DNA of 64,000 nucleotides. Source: Martinezella hainanensis. GTDB lineage: Bacteria > Pseudomonadota > Alphaproteobacteria > Rhizobiales > Rhizobiaceae. Where the stretch lies: positions 1-64,000 of the forward strand of contig NZ_FMAC01000019.1 in assembly GCF_900094555.1 (NCBI RefSeq), written 5' to 3'. How positions within the stretch are numbered: the first letter of the stretch is position 1; each line of letters begins with the position of its first letter. The position numbers and the translations under genes are program-made. Shown here piece by piece: positions 44,181-53,317 of the stretch. The notes below the pieces were generated by a model. It was not told the origin of the DNA and made no database searches. It was given only the letters and a program-made list of their open reading frames with translations.

Positions 44181-44699
44181 ATGCAAACCGTACTGCTTGT
44201 CATCTATCTCATGGTTGTCGTCGCCCTTATCGGCGTGGTGCTGATTCAGCGCTCCGAAGGTGGCGGCCTCGGCATCGGCGGCGGATCGGGCTTCATGTCT
44301 GCGCGCGGTACGGCCAATGCGCTGACGCGTACGACGGCCATTCTTGCGGCGCTCTTCTTCGCACTTGCGCTCGGCATGAACGTGCTGTCCCGCTTCGAAG
44401 CTCGGCCGACCGACATTCTCAACCGTATCCCGAGCACGGCCGGTCAGGGTAACGGCATTCTCGATTCGCTTGGTGGCCAGAAGAGTTCCGCCCCGGCAAC
44501 CACCCCGGCGAAGCCGGCCGACAATAGCGGCGTTCCGAACAGCGGCGCAGTCGCTCCGCAGTCGCAGGCGACGCCGCCCGCTGCGACGAATCAGGCAGCT
44601 CCTGCCCAGCAGGCTCCGACCGCGACCGGCCAGCAGACCGCGCCGGCAACGACGACTCCTGCGCCAGCCGACAACGGCGGCGTTCCGACCGGTAAGTAA
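44181..44699 (+). CDS. secG: Preprotein translocase subunit SecG with long C-terminal tail
   Basis: 172 residues. Residues 1-75 are SecG: two helices flanking the GGGLGIGGGSGFMSARGTAN loop. The remainder (about 90 residues) is a low-complexity Ala/Pro/Thr/Gln tail with a repeated DN-GGVP / DN-SGVPNSG motif. SecG aids SecYE at the inner membrane; the tail is an alphaproteobacterial feature of unknown use. Terminator at 44723. Confidence 0.93.
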   Translation: MQTVLLVIYLMVVVALIGVVLIQRSEGGGLGIGGGSGFMSARGTANALTRTTAILAALFFALALGMNVLSRFEARPTDILNRIPSTAGQGNGILDSLGGQKSSAPATTPAKPADNSGVPNSGAVAPQSQATPPAATNQAAPAQQAPTATGQQTAPATTTPAPADNGGVPTGK

Positions 44700-44722
44700 T
44701 TCCGGTCGCCGAAGATCATCCC

Positions 44723-44756
44723 CGGCAGGTCCTCGGATCTGCCGGTTTTGTTTTGT
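44723..44756 (+). terminator. Intrinsic terminator after secG
   Basis: 7-bp stem CCGGCAG / CTGCCGG with 10-nt loop, then TTTTGTTTTG. It separates secG from pyrG. Confidence 0.85.
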
Positions 44757-44842
44757 CCATATTCCGCGTTCTGTAGCCAAAATTCCGGAAACGAATTTTA
44801 GGGCTAGCGGAATCATTTGTGAAAAGGTATCCGGTGACTCCC

Positions 44843-46471
44843 ATGGCGCGATATGTATTCATCACTGGCGGCGTGGTTTCTTCCCTCGGAAAAGGAATTG
44901 CGGCTGCGGCTCTCGGAGCGTTGTTGCAGGCTCGTGGTTATCGAGTCCGCCTACGCAAACTCGACCCCTATCTGAACGTGGACCCGGGCACGATGAGCCC
45001 GACCCAGCACGGCGAGGTCTTCGTCACTGACGACGGTGCGGAAACCGACCTCGATCTCGGCCACTACGAGCGCTTCACCGGCCGATCGGCCACGAAGACC
45101 GACAACATCACCACCGGTCGCATCTACAAGAACATCATCGACAAGGAACGCCGCGGCGACTATCTCGGCGCAACCGTCCAGGTCATTCCGCACGTCACCA
45201 ACGAGATCAAGGATTTCGTGACGGAAGGCAATGAGGACTACGATTTCGTCATCTGCGAGATCGGCGGCACGGTCGGCGATATCGAAGCCATGCCTTTCAT
45301 GGAAGCGATCCGCCAGCTCGGCAACGACCTGCCGCGCGGCACCGCAGTCTACGTTCATCTGACGCTGATGCCGTATATTCCAGCCGCCGGCGAGCTGAAG
45401 ACGAAGCCGACACAGCATTCCGTCAAGGAACTGCAGGCACTCGGCATTCATCCCGACATCCTGCTCGTGCGTGCCGACCGGGAAATCCCCGAAGCTGAAC
45501 GCCGCAAGCTGTCGCTGTTCTGCAACGTGCGGGAATCTGCCGTTATTCAGGCGCTCGACGTCGCGAATATTTATGACGTGCCGATGGCCTACCACAAGGA
45601 AGGCCTCGACAATGAAGTGCTGGCCGCTTTCGGCATCGAGCCGGCTCCGAAGCCGCGCCTCGAGCAGTGGGAAGAGGTTTGCAACCGTATCCGCACGCCG
45701 GAAGGCGAGGTGACCATCGCCATCGTCGGCAAATATACCGGCCTGAAGGATGCCTATAAGTCGCTGATCGAGGCGCTGCATCACGGCGGCATCGCCAACC
45801 GGGTCAAGGTCAAGCTCGAATGGATCGAGTCCGAGGTTTTCGAAAAGGAAGATCCGGCGCCATATCTCGAAAAGGTTCACGGCATTCTCGTGCCCGGCGG
45901 CTTCGGCGAACGCGGTTCGGAAGGCAAGATCCTGGCAGCTCGCTTCGCGCGCGAGCGCAAGGTGCCTTATTTCGGAATCTGCTTCGGCATGCAGATGGCC
46001 GTCATCGAAGCGGCCCGCAATCTGGCTGGTGTCGAACATGCCTCGTCGACCGAATTTGGTCCCACCAAGGAGCCGGTCGTTGGCTTGATGACCGAATGGC
46101 TGAAGGGTAACGAGCTGCAGAAGCGCACGGCATCCGGCGATCTTGGCGGCACCATGCGTCTCGGCGCCTACAAGGCGGCCCTGAAAAAGGGCACGAAGAT
46201 CTCCGAGATCTACGGCTCGACCGATATTTCGGAGCGCCATCGCCACCGCTATGAAGTCAACATCGACTACAAGGCGAAGCTGGAAGATTGCGGCTTGACC
46301 TTCTCCGGCATGTCGCCGGATGGCGTCCTGCCGGAGACGATCGAATATGCTGATCATCCGTGGTTCATCGGCGTGCAGTACCACCCGGAACTGAAGTCCC
46401 GGCCGCTGGAACCGCATCCGCTGTTCTCAAGCTTCATCGAAGCGGCGACGGAACAGAGCCGGCTGGTATAG
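44843..46471 (+). CDS. pyrG: CTP synthase
   Basis: 542 residues from MARYVFITGGVVSSLGKG. The synthetase domain has the P-loop and QVIPHVTNEIKDF; the C-terminal class I glutamine amidotransferase has the triad cysteine in GICFGMQ and the histidine/glutamate in QYHPELKS. It aminates UTP with glutamine. Its stop codon is also the first base triplet of repeat copy B. Confidence 0.97.
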   Translation: MARYVFITGGVVSSLGKGIAAAALGALLQARGYRVRLRKLDPYLNVDPGTMSPTQHGEVFVTDDGAETDLDLGHYERFTGRSATKTDNITTGRIYKNIIDKERRGDYLGATVQVIPHVTNEIKDFVTEGNEDYDFVICEIGGTVGDIEAMPFMEAIRQLGNDLPRGTAVYVHLTLMPYIPAAGELKTKPTQHSVKELQALGIHPDILLVRADREIPEAERRKLSLFCNVRESAVIQALDVANIYDVPMAYHKEGLDNEVLAAFGIEPAPKPRLEQWEEVCNRIRTPEGEVTIAIVGKYTGLKDAYKSLIEALHHGGIANRVKVKLEWIESEVFEKEDPAPYLEKVHGILVPGGFGERGSEGKILAARFARERKVPYFGICFGMQMAVIEAARNLAGVEHASSTEFGPTKEPVVGLMTEWLKGNELQKRTASGDLGGTMRLGAYKAALKKGTKISEIYGSTDISERHRHRYEVNIDYKAKLEDCGLTFSGMSPDGVLPETIEYADHPWFIGVQYHPELKSRPLEPHPLFSSFIEAATEQSRLV

Positions 46472-46553
46472 AGCGCTTCATCGAAGCGCTCTACATCTTT
46501 GCTTTTACGCAGTTCCGGACGGAAAACCGCTACGCACTTTTCCTGGAACTGCT
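46469..46553 (+). repeat. Rhizobial intergenic repeat, copy B
   Basis: Starts with a perfect 11-bp hairpin TAGAGCGCTTC / GAAGCGCTCTA (3-nt loop) that includes the pyrG stop, and continues with the same 62-nt tail as copy A (GGAAAACCGCTACGCA core). On the opposite strand it encodes the last 15 or so residues of the GlxA-type regulator. The hairpin may end pyrG transcripts. Confidence 0.82.
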
Positions 46554-47557
46554 TTGAGGGCTGCAAATCGCTTGCGGTAGTCGCTCGGGCTCACCGCAAG
46601 CCTCTCCCGAAAATGATGGCGCATGGTGGCGAGCGATCCAAAACCGCTGGCCGCCGCCACATCGTCAAGCGAAATGGCAGCTTGCTTTTCCAGCAGGTCT
46701 CGCGCTCGCCGCAGCCGCTCGCTGAGCAGCCATTCACCCGGCGCCATGCCGGTAGTCGCCTCGAAACGGCGCTGGAAGGTCCGGACGCTCATGCCGGCCC
46801 GCGCTGCCAGTGCGGTAATGGGTTGTTCTTCCTGCAGGCGTTCGCGCATCCATTCAAGCAAAGGCCCCAGACGCGCGCCTTCGCGCTGCCTCAGAACCGG
46901 AGTCTCGATATATTGCGCCTGGCCACCTTCGCGATGAGGTGGCACCACCAGACGACGCGCGACGCTGTTGGCGATGTCAGGTCCGAAATCGCGGCGCACC
47001 ACATGCAGGCAGAGGTCGATGGCGGCAGCGCTGCCGGCGGCCGTCAGTACGCTATCCTCATCGACATAGAGAACATCAGCATCGACGGTGATGTCCGGAT
47101 AGCGCTCGGCGATAGAATCGACATAACGCCAATGCGTCGTCGCCTTTCGGCCGGCGAGCAGTCCCGCCGCGGCAAGAACCGCCACGCCGGAGCAAAGTGA
47201 CATGATGCGCACGCCGCGGCGGCTGGCCGCCTGCAGTTCGGCTACCAATGGGGCAGGGACCGGCGTCCCGATACCTCGCCATCCGGGCACGACGATCAGG
47301 TCGGCATCTGAAATGACTTCCAGCCCATGATCGACCTGCACCGTCAGCCCACCGGCGGCGCGCAGAGGGCCGTCCTCGATCGCGCAGGCGGAAAAGCGAT
47401 ACCAATCCTCCCCCATCTCCGGACGCGGCAGACCGAAGATTTCGTAAGCGACGCCGAATTCGAACGTGCACAGCCCGTCATAGACGAGGGCGACGACATG
47501 CGGGCCGAGAAGATTGGCGTGGTCTGCATTTGGCATGATTTTGACGCTATATGGCAT
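46505..47557 (-). CDS. ftrA: GlxA/FtrA-type transcriptional regulator (DJ-1/PfpI + AraC)
   Basis: About 350 residues from the ATG at 47557; an ATG at 47536 is possible. The N-terminal amidotransferase-like domain has VALVYDGLCTFEFGVAYEIFGLPRP and MSLCSGVAVLAAAGLLAGRKATTHW; the C-terminal AraC domain has ITALAARAGMSVRTFQRRFEATTGMAPGEWL and ISLDDVAAASGFGSLATMRHHF. The rhodanese gene is divergent, 66 bp away, as in other genomes, and is the likely target. The final residues (AVPGKVRSGFPSGTA) come from repeat copy B. Confidence 0.9.
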   Translation of the reverse strand: MPYSVKIMPNADHANLLGPHVVALVYDGLCTFEFGVAYEIFGLPRPEMGEDWYRFSACAIEDGPLRAAGGLTVQVDHGLEVISDADLIVVPGWRGIGTPVPAPLVAELQAASRRGVRIMSLCSGVAVLAAAGLLAGRKATTHWRYVDSIAERYPDITVDADVLYVDEDSVLTAAGSAAAIDLCLHVVRRDFGPDIANSVARRLVVPPHREGGQAQYIETPVLRQREGARLGPLLEWMRERLQEEQPITALAARAGMSVRTFQRRFEATTGMAPGEWLLSERLRRARDLLEKQAAISLDDVAAASGFGSLATMRHHFRERLAVSPSDYRKRFAALKAVPGKVRSGFPSGTA

Positions 47558-47622
47558 TTCGGCCAATTTCAACCGCTGGATCGCTGAGGCATGATTGTCC
47601 CGAACCAAAGAAGGAGCGTTCC

Positions 47623-48015
47623 ATGTCCCTAGTCAGTGATATCCCTGCCGCAGCGCCGAGCCTCGTCGCGGAGCACTATGCCCAGAAGCTTGCCTTCGAG
47701 ACCGATTGCTCCGACGTCCATCAGTCAATGACATCGGGCAATGTCGATTTCGTTCTGCTCGATGTTCGCGGGCCGGCCATGTTCCAGGAGCAGCATATTC
47801 CCGGCGCGCTCAACCTGCCGCATGGCAAGATGACCGCGCGCAAGATGGCGGAGTGGCCGGACGATACGTTGTTCGTCGTCTACTGCGCAGGGCCGCATTG
47901 CAACGGCACCGACAAAGCGGCCTTGCGTCTGGGCACGCTCGGCAAGCGCGTCAAGGTGATGATCGGCGGCATCACCGGTTGGGCGGATGAGGGCTATCCG
48001 TTCGAGGTGGGATGA
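47623..48015 (+). CDS. Rhodanese-like sulfurtransferase
   Basis: 130 residues, seven bases after AAGGAG. The rhodanese core is VDFVLLDVRGPAMFQEQHIPGALNLP and the active-site loop is VVYCAGPHCNGTDKAA with C88 as the persulfide cysteine. Divergent from the GlxA/AraC regulator and probably controlled by it. A terminator follows. Confidence 0.92.
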   Translation: MSLVSDIPAAAPSLVAEHYAQKLAFETDCSDVHQSMTSGNVDFVLLDVRGPAMFQEQHIPGALNLPHGKMTARKMAEWPDDTLFVVYCAGPHCNGTDKAALRLGTLGKRVKVMIGGITGWADEGYPFEVG

Positions 48016-48025
48016 AAGATCGACA

Positions 48026-48061
48026 GGGCAGGCCCAGTGTTCGCCGGGTCTGCCCATTTTT
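48026..48061 (+). terminator. Intrinsic terminator after rhodanese gene
   Basis: 10-bp stem GGGCAGGCCC / GGGTCTGCCC (one G-U pair) and then ATTTTTG, ten bases after the stop. Confidence 0.85.
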
Positions 48062-48158
48062 GTGACACTGCGAAAAACTTCGGCATCTACGTCATTTGAC
48101 TATCGCGCCACTTCGGTTTCCGTGCCACTGTGCGAGTAAGCATAACGGGAACAAAAGT

Positions 48159-49208
48159 ATGATCCTCAATCCATTTGACGATGGCGCCGAGCGGCCGAAA
48201 GCCAAGATCGCCATCACATTCACGCTTTTGATTGTTTTCAATATTGCTGCCTGGATCTGGGCCTGGATCGCCTTCGCCGACAGGCCGTCGCTGCTCGGCA
48301 TTGCGCTGCTCGCCTATATGTTCGGTCTTCGCCATGCCTTCGATGCCGATCATATCGCGGCCATCGACAATGTCGTGCGCAAGCTCATTCAGGAAAAGAA
48401 ACAGCCCTATGCCGTCGGCTTCTTCTTCTCGCTTGGCCATTCCTCGATCGTCGTCATCGCCTCCATCCTGATTGCGGCGACGGCGGCGGCCATGCAGAGC
48501 CAGCTCGATTCCTTCCATGATGTCGGCGGTGTCATTGGCACGACGGTTTCGGCGGTATTCCTGCTGCTGATCGGCATTGCCAATCTCTTCGTCCTCAAAG
48601 GTGTATGGTCTGCCTTCCGGCGGGCGCAGAGGGGCGAGAGGATCGCGGATGAGGATCTTGATACGTTGCTTGCCGGCGGCGGCTTTCTGGCGCGGATCTT
48701 CCGGCCGATGTTCAAGGTCGTCACTCGCTCCTGGCACATGTATCCGATCGGCTTCCTGTTCGGTCTCGGCTTCGATACCGCAACGGAGATAGGTGTTCTC
48801 GGCATTTCCGCCGCTCAGGCTGCGCAGGGCATGTCCTTCTGGACCATCCTTGTCTTTCCGGCGCTATTCACCGCTGGCATGTCGTTGATGGATACGCTCG
48901 ATAGCACGCTGATGACAGGGGCCTATGGCTGGGCTTTCGTCAAACCGGTGCGCAAGCTCTGGTACAATCTGACGATCACCGCGGCTTCCGTCGTCGTCGC
49001 CGTCTTCATCGGCGGCATTGAAGCCCTCGGTCTGATCGCCGACAAGCTTGGTCTCGAAGGGAGCTTCTGGAGCTTTGTCGGTGAACTCAACGACAATCTT
49101 GCCAATTTCGGTTTCGCCGTCGTCGGCATCTTCCTCTTGAGCTGGCTGGTTTCTACCGTCCTCTACAAAACCGGGGGCTACGACAACTTGCAGATCAATC
49201 GCTCCTGA
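48159..49208 (+). CDS. NiCoT family nickel/cobalt permease
   Basis: 349 residues, eight membrane helices. The metal-selectivity motif in helix 2 is RHAFDADHIAAIDN, with later LFGLGFDTATEIGVL and LFTAGMSLMDTLDS, all diagnostic for HoxN/NixA/NicT transporters. It imports Ni2+ or Co2+. No riboswitch or nickel-enzyme gene is seen nearby. Start at 48159 behind GGGA. Confidence 0.93.
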   Translation: MILNPFDDGAERPKAKIAITFTLLIVFNIAAWIWAWIAFADRPSLLGIALLAYMFGLRHAFDADHIAAIDNVVRKLIQEKKQPYAVGFFFSLGHSSIVVIASILIAATAAAMQSQLDSFHDVGGVIGTTVSAVFLLLIGIANLFVLKGVWSAFRRAQRGERIADEDLDTLLAGGGFLARIFRPMFKVVTRSWHMYPIGFLFGLGFDTATEIGVLGISAAQAAQGMSFWTILVFPALFTAGMSLMDTLDSTLMTGAYGWAFVKPVRKLWYNLTITAASVVVAVFIGGIEALGLIADKLGLEGSFWSFVGELNDNLANFGFAVVGIFLLSWLVSTVLYKTGGYDNLQINRS

Positions 49209-49291
49209 CGCATCATCGGCCCATGGAGCAGGCATGCCGTGACTGGACATCGTTTTTGCGATTCCAGTTATCTGCAATGAGGGCCACAGTC

Positions 49292-49819
49292 ATGAATCAT
49301 AACGACAATATTCTCAGCCTGGTGCTGACGGCCATGATCTTGTGCGGAGCCGGTACGGCTTCGGCACAGACGGCAGTCACCTGCCCGTCGCAGCCGACCG
49401 TCGCCGCGGAGCGACAGACCTTGAACTGCGAGGCGGGGCTCAGCATCACCGTCGAGCGTGGCGCGCATTATCAGCTTGAAGACAGGAATGGCGACGGCCA
49501 TGTGGATGCGATCAAGCTCGATGGCAAGGCAACGCTGATCGATGTCGATAGCAGCCGCCTGCAGGGCGGGTTCGAAGTGGTGACGCCGCAGGCAATCGCC
49601 GCGGTGCGCGGCACGCGATGGGCTGTCGACGTGAAGGGCGGCAGGACCTCCGTGCTGGTCTTGCGCGGCCGCGTTGCGGTCAACAAGGTGTCTACCGGAC
49701 AGGGCGTGACGCTCGGCCAGTGGCAGGGCGTCGATGCCGATCGAGGCCGGGCGCCCCTGCATGTCACCAAATGGAAACAGTCGCGCATCAACGCATTGTT
49801 GGCTCGCCTCGGTCAGTGA
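49292..49819 (+). CDS. Secreted FecR-domain protein
   Basis: 175 residues; start at 49292, an upstream in-frame ATG at 49277 is possible. Signal peptide ending ASA. The FecR domain is seen in FEVVTPQAIAAVRGTRWAVDV and TSVLVLRGRVAV. Before it is a DRNGDGHVDAI segment matching a calcium-binding D-x-N-x-DG loop. The CHASE2 cyclase begins 13 bp downstream, so FecR may act as a periplasmic partner of its sensor domain; this pairing is common in rhizobia. Confidence 0.88.
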   Translation: MNHNDNILSLVLTAMILCGAGTASAQTAVTCPSQPTVAAERQTLNCEAGLSITVERGAHYQLEDRNGDGHVDAIKLDGKATLIDVDSSRLQGGFEVVTPQAIAAVRGTRWAVDVKGGRTSVLVLRGRVAVNKVSTGQGVTLGQWQGVDADRGRAPLHVTKWKQSRINALLARLGQ

Positions 49820-49832
49820 GATCCTGACGACC

Positions 49833-51686
49833 ATGCGCAGACCACCGCCGCAGACGCTGATTGCGCTTCTCTTGACTGCCATCTGGGGACTAGGGCTCGG
49901 AATCGTGCATTTGCGTGGCGACATTCCGTTCATTGACGGCGCGGAAGCGACGCTGACGAACCTCCGCAATACGCTCGGTGGCAGCCGCAAGCCGCCCGAT
50001 CTCGTCACCATTGTCGCCATCGATGACGAGACGTCGCGCGTTGCCGGCCACTATCCTTTGCCGCGCGCGATGCTCGCGAAGATCATCGACGCGATCGGTG
50101 CACTCCAGCCCAAGGCCATCGCGCTTGACGTGCTCCTCGTCGACGCAGCCGATGAGGCCGGTGATGCGGCTCTGGAACAATCCCTCAAACGAACCAATGT
50201 CGTGCTTGCCGCAGCCGGCATCTTTCCGGAGAGCCATCAGCAGGTCGTCGTCGACAGCAAGGAGCCGCTCGTGCGCGTGCCCAGCGCTCTGCAGTTCCTC
50301 GAGCCGCAATCGCGCTTTGCCGCTGTGGCAAGTTACGGCATCGTCAACGTCCAGACCGACAAGACGGGAACGCCGCGTTTCGTTCCCATGCTGTTTCGCA
50401 ACGGCGAGCGCATCGTTCCGTCGCTTTCGCTCCGCGTCTTCTCGCGGGCGACCGGCGAACAGGCGACCGTCATCTCGGATCACGTCAAAGTCGGCAGCCA
50501 TTCCATACTGACGGATAACGGCTATCTCGTGCCGCTCTCCTTCTATGGCCCGCGCGGCACGATCCGCACCGTCAGTGCCAGTGCGGCGCTGAATGGCCGG
50601 CTGCCCGAGGAGGCGATCCGGGACCACATTGTCGTCGTCGGTGCGACCGTTACCGGCGGTGGCGATGTCTTCCCGACTCCCTTCGATCCCGTTCTGCCCG
50701 GTGTCGAAGTCATCTCGACCTCGATCACGCATCTGCTTGCCGGCGACGGTCTCGTGCGCGATCAGGGCGTTCGGTTCATCGATCTCTATTTTGCGGTCGG
50801 CCTGCCGTTACTCGTCGTCGGTCTTCTCTCCTGGCGGCGCAATACGATCGGGCTCGCCATGGTGCTCGGCGTCATCCTCGTCTGGGCGGCGATCAATGTC
50901 GCCGCCTTCAAACACGGGATCTGGCTAAGCGCAGCACTGCCGATCGCGGCAACCGCACCGCCGGCACTGATCTCCGGTGCGACCCAACTTTGGCTCGGCC
51001 GCAGACAGGCAAAACGCTTTGCCGAGCAGAGCGAACGCCTGCAGCACATCCAGGCTCCCGGCCTTGCGGAACATCTCGCCCGCGATCCCGGTCTTCTTGC
51101 GACGCCGGTGCATCAGGAAGCCGCGATTGTTTTCATCGACATCAACGGCTTCACCAGCCTCAGTGAGGCAATCGGCCCGGCCGCAGTGCGGGAGTTGCTG
51201 AACGGCTTCTTCAATCTGGTCGACGAGGAGGTCACGGCCTGTGGCGGTGCCATCAACAGTTTCATGGGTGACGGCGCGATGATCCTTTTCGGCCTGCCGC
51301 AGCCGAAACCGGACGACCCCGCCAAGGCGGCGGATTGTTGCGTTCGCCTGGCAGCGCGGATGAGGCGCTGGCTCGGAACGCTTCCGGACGACGTTGCCTC
51401 TCGCATCGGCTTCAAGATAGGTGCCCATTTCGGCACCATCGTCGCTTCGAGGCTCGGCGGAGGCGATCGCCAGCAGATCACGGCGACCGGTGATACTGTC
51501 AATGTTGCCAGCCGCCTGATGGAAGTGGCCGCCAGCAATCACGTGGAGATCGCCCTCAGCGACGACCTCCTGCTTGCGGCCGGGACCGACAGCATGCCGT
51601 TCAAGCAAGGTCGCCTTGAGGGGCCGATCGAAACGAGCTTGCGCGGGCGTACCGGCTCGTTGACCGTATGGCTGTGGCGCAGCTAG
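49833..51686 (+). CDS. CHASE2-domain adenylate/guanylate cyclase
   Basis: 617 residues. Helix 1 (about 8-28), periplasmic CHASE2 sensor (about 30-310), three more helices (about 315-385), then a class III cyclase domain. Metal aspartates D436 (FIDINGF) and D480 (FMGDGAM) and the GDTVNVASRL block are intact. At residue 476, where adenylate cyclases normally have the purine-binding lysine, there is serine. Probably makes a cyclic nucleotide in response to a periplasmic signal via the upstream FecR protein. Confidence 0.9.
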   Translation: MRRPPPQTLIALLLTAIWGLGLGIVHLRGDIPFIDGAEATLTNLRNTLGGSRKPPDLVTIVAIDDETSRVAGHYPLPRAMLAKIIDAIGALQPKAIALDVLLVDAADEAGDAALEQSLKRTNVVLAAAGIFPESHQQVVVDSKEPLVRVPSALQFLEPQSRFAAVASYGIVNVQTDKTGTPRFVPMLFRNGERIVPSLSLRVFSRATGEQATVISDHVKVGSHSILTDNGYLVPLSFYGPRGTIRTVSASAALNGRLPEEAIRDHIVVVGATVTGGGDVFPTPFDPVLPGVEVISTSITHLLAGDGLVRDQGVRFIDLYFAVGLPLLVVGLLSWRRNTIGLAMVLGVILVWAAINVAAFKHGIWLSAALPIAATAPPALISGATQLWLGRRQAKRFAEQSERLQHIQAPGLAEHLARDPGLLATPVHQEAAIVFIDINGFTSLSEAIGPAAVRELLNGFFNLVDEEVTACGGAINSFMGDGAMILFGLPQPKPDDPAKAADCCVRLAARMRRWLGTLPDDVASRIGFKIGAHFGTIVASRLGGGDRQQITATGDTVNVASRLMEVAASNHVEIALSDDLLLAAGTDSMPFKQGRLEGPIETSLRGRTGSLTVWLWRS

Positions 51687-51719
51687 TGCCAAGCCGGAAC
51701 GCTGTCGGCATATCCGGTT

Positions 51720-52319
51720 TCAATCGAGCCACATCGGAACGATCGAGAGGACCAGGAGGCAGGCGAGGGCGATATTGACCAGACGCCACTGCCACGCGGT
51801 TTTCAGCATGCGCCCGAGCATTTGTCCGAGAATGCACCAGATCGTCAGAGAGAACGCGGCGAGAAGGCAAAAGATCGGCCCAAGCAGCATCGCGAGGCCG
51901 GCGGGATTATTTGCCAATGCAGCGAAGGACGCGGCCGCACTTAGTGTCATCGCCCAGGCCTTGGGATTGTGCCAAAGCATCCACACACCGGCGAAAAAGC
52001 CGGTCGGCTTTGCTCTCTGTCCGGCCTCGTGCGGCTGGCCGCTTCCACCGATCCGAACGGCAAGCCAGATCAGGTAGAGCGAACCAAGCGTCTTCATGGC
52101 GACCTGCAGGATCGGCAAGGCCATCAAGATGCCGCCAAGTCCTGCGGCGGCGGCACAGGCCATGGAACCCAGGCCGAAGGCGATACCGCCCATGACGGGT
52201 ATCGACCGGCGGAAGCCGAAATGCGCGCCGGACGCAGTCGCAAGCGTCGTCGCACCGCCCGGCGTTATGGTGGAAACCAGTGCGAAGAGGATCAGCGGCA
52301 GCAGGGGTTCGATCGTCAT
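51720..52319 (-). CDS. LysE/RhtB family amino-acid exporter
   Basis: 199 residues, six helices, with the family start LLPLILFALVSTITPGGATTLATASGAHFG and GSLYLIWLAVRIG. Exports amino acids or related compounds. Divergent from a LysR regulator across 99 bp, the usual arrangement for control of LysE exporters. Confidence 0.9.
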   Translation of the reverse strand: MTIEPLLPLILFALVSTITPGGATTLATASGAHFGFRRSIPVMGGIAFGLGSMACAAAAGLGGILMALPILQVAMKTLGSLYLIWLAVRIGGSGQPHEAGQRAKPTGFFAGVWMLWHNPKAWAMTLSAAASFAALANNPAGLAMLLGPIFCLLAAFSLTIWCILGQMLGRMLKTAWQWRLVNIALACLLVLSIVPMWLD

Positions 52320-52418
52320 GTCCAGCTTTTCTCCATATCGAGAAAAGGCATAGACGGCACTTTTGCATCATGAAATCGAATATTGAAGGATTGAGGTATT
52401 AGCAATTATAATGCCGGC

Positions 52419-53294
52419 ATGATCCGAAACTTCGACATCGCTCTCATCAGAACCTTCGCCACCGTTGCCGACCAGGGCAGCATGACGATATCAGCCAATA
52501 TGCTGCACATGACCCAAGGTGCCGTCAGCCAGCAGATCAAGCGACTGGAGAACATGCTCGGCTGCGCCTTGTTCGAGCGGGACAGACGTGGATTGCGGCT
52601 GACCGAAGCCGGTGAACGGTTGCGCGGTAATGTCCGCCGCCTGCTGGCATTGAATGACGAGATATGGGACGACATGACGGAAAGCACGGTTCGCGGCAGC
52701 GTCCGGCTCGGCGTTCCCTATGATCTTGTCGGAGCAACGCTGGCGCCTGTGCTAAAATCCTATGCCGAGCGCCATCCGCAGGTGGAGATTTCGCTGGTCT
52801 GCGCATCGTCGCCGGAACTGCTCGAAGAATTGGGGAAGGGAACTGTCGACCTATGCGTGGTGGAGGAGCCATACGGCACATCACAGGGCGAGTGCCTTGG
52901 TGTCGAGCGGCTTGTCTGGGTCGGCGCAAAGGCAGGCAATGCCCATCGCAAGGTGCCGCTGCCGATCTCGATGGTTGCCGATACCTGTGCCTTCCGCACA
53001 TCGGTCTTTGCAGCGCTCGGCAAGGATGGTCTGCGCTGGCGGACAGTCTTTGAGAACGGTAATATCGAGGCGACCACGGCAACGGTGCGTACGGATCTGG
53101 CTGTCACCGCCTGGCTTGCTTCGACCGTTCCTGCCGATCTCGATATCCTCACCGTCGAGCAGGGCTTGCCCGAGCTTCCGGTCTTTGCGATCAATCTGCA
53201 TTTGCCGAAGGGCAATCCGACGCCACAGGCGCTGGAGCTTGCCCGCCATATCCGCGAGGGCATGATGCGGCCGCGCCAATCCGCGGCCGCCTGA
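52419..53294 (+). CDS. LysR-family transcriptional regulator
   Basis: 291 residues. Winged helix at residues 4-62 (IALIRTFATVADQGSMTISANMLHMTQGAVSQQIKRLE), then a periplasmic-binding-like effector domain. Divergent from the LysE exporter, which it probably activates in response to an accumulating amino acid. Effector unknown. Confidence 0.92.
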   Translation: MIRNFDIALIRTFATVADQGSMTISANMLHMTQGAVSQQIKRLENMLGCALFERDRRGLRLTEAGERLRGNVRRLLALNDEIWDDMTESTVRGSVRLGVPYDLVGATLAPVLKSYAERHPQVEISLVCASSPELLEELGKGTVDLCVVEEPYGTSQGECLGVERLVWVGAKAGNAHRKVPLPISMVADTCAFRTSVFAALGKDGLRWRTVFENGNIEATTATVRTDLAVTAWLASTVPADLDILTVEQGLPELPVFAINLHLPKGNPTPQALELARHIREGMMRPRQSAAA

Positions 53295-53317
53295 GTTTCA
53301 TCCGTTGAAAGACCTGT

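Noticed and set aside
44951..46417. 488-codon minus-strand frame opposite pyrG
   Set aside because: Shadow of a clearly identified gene.
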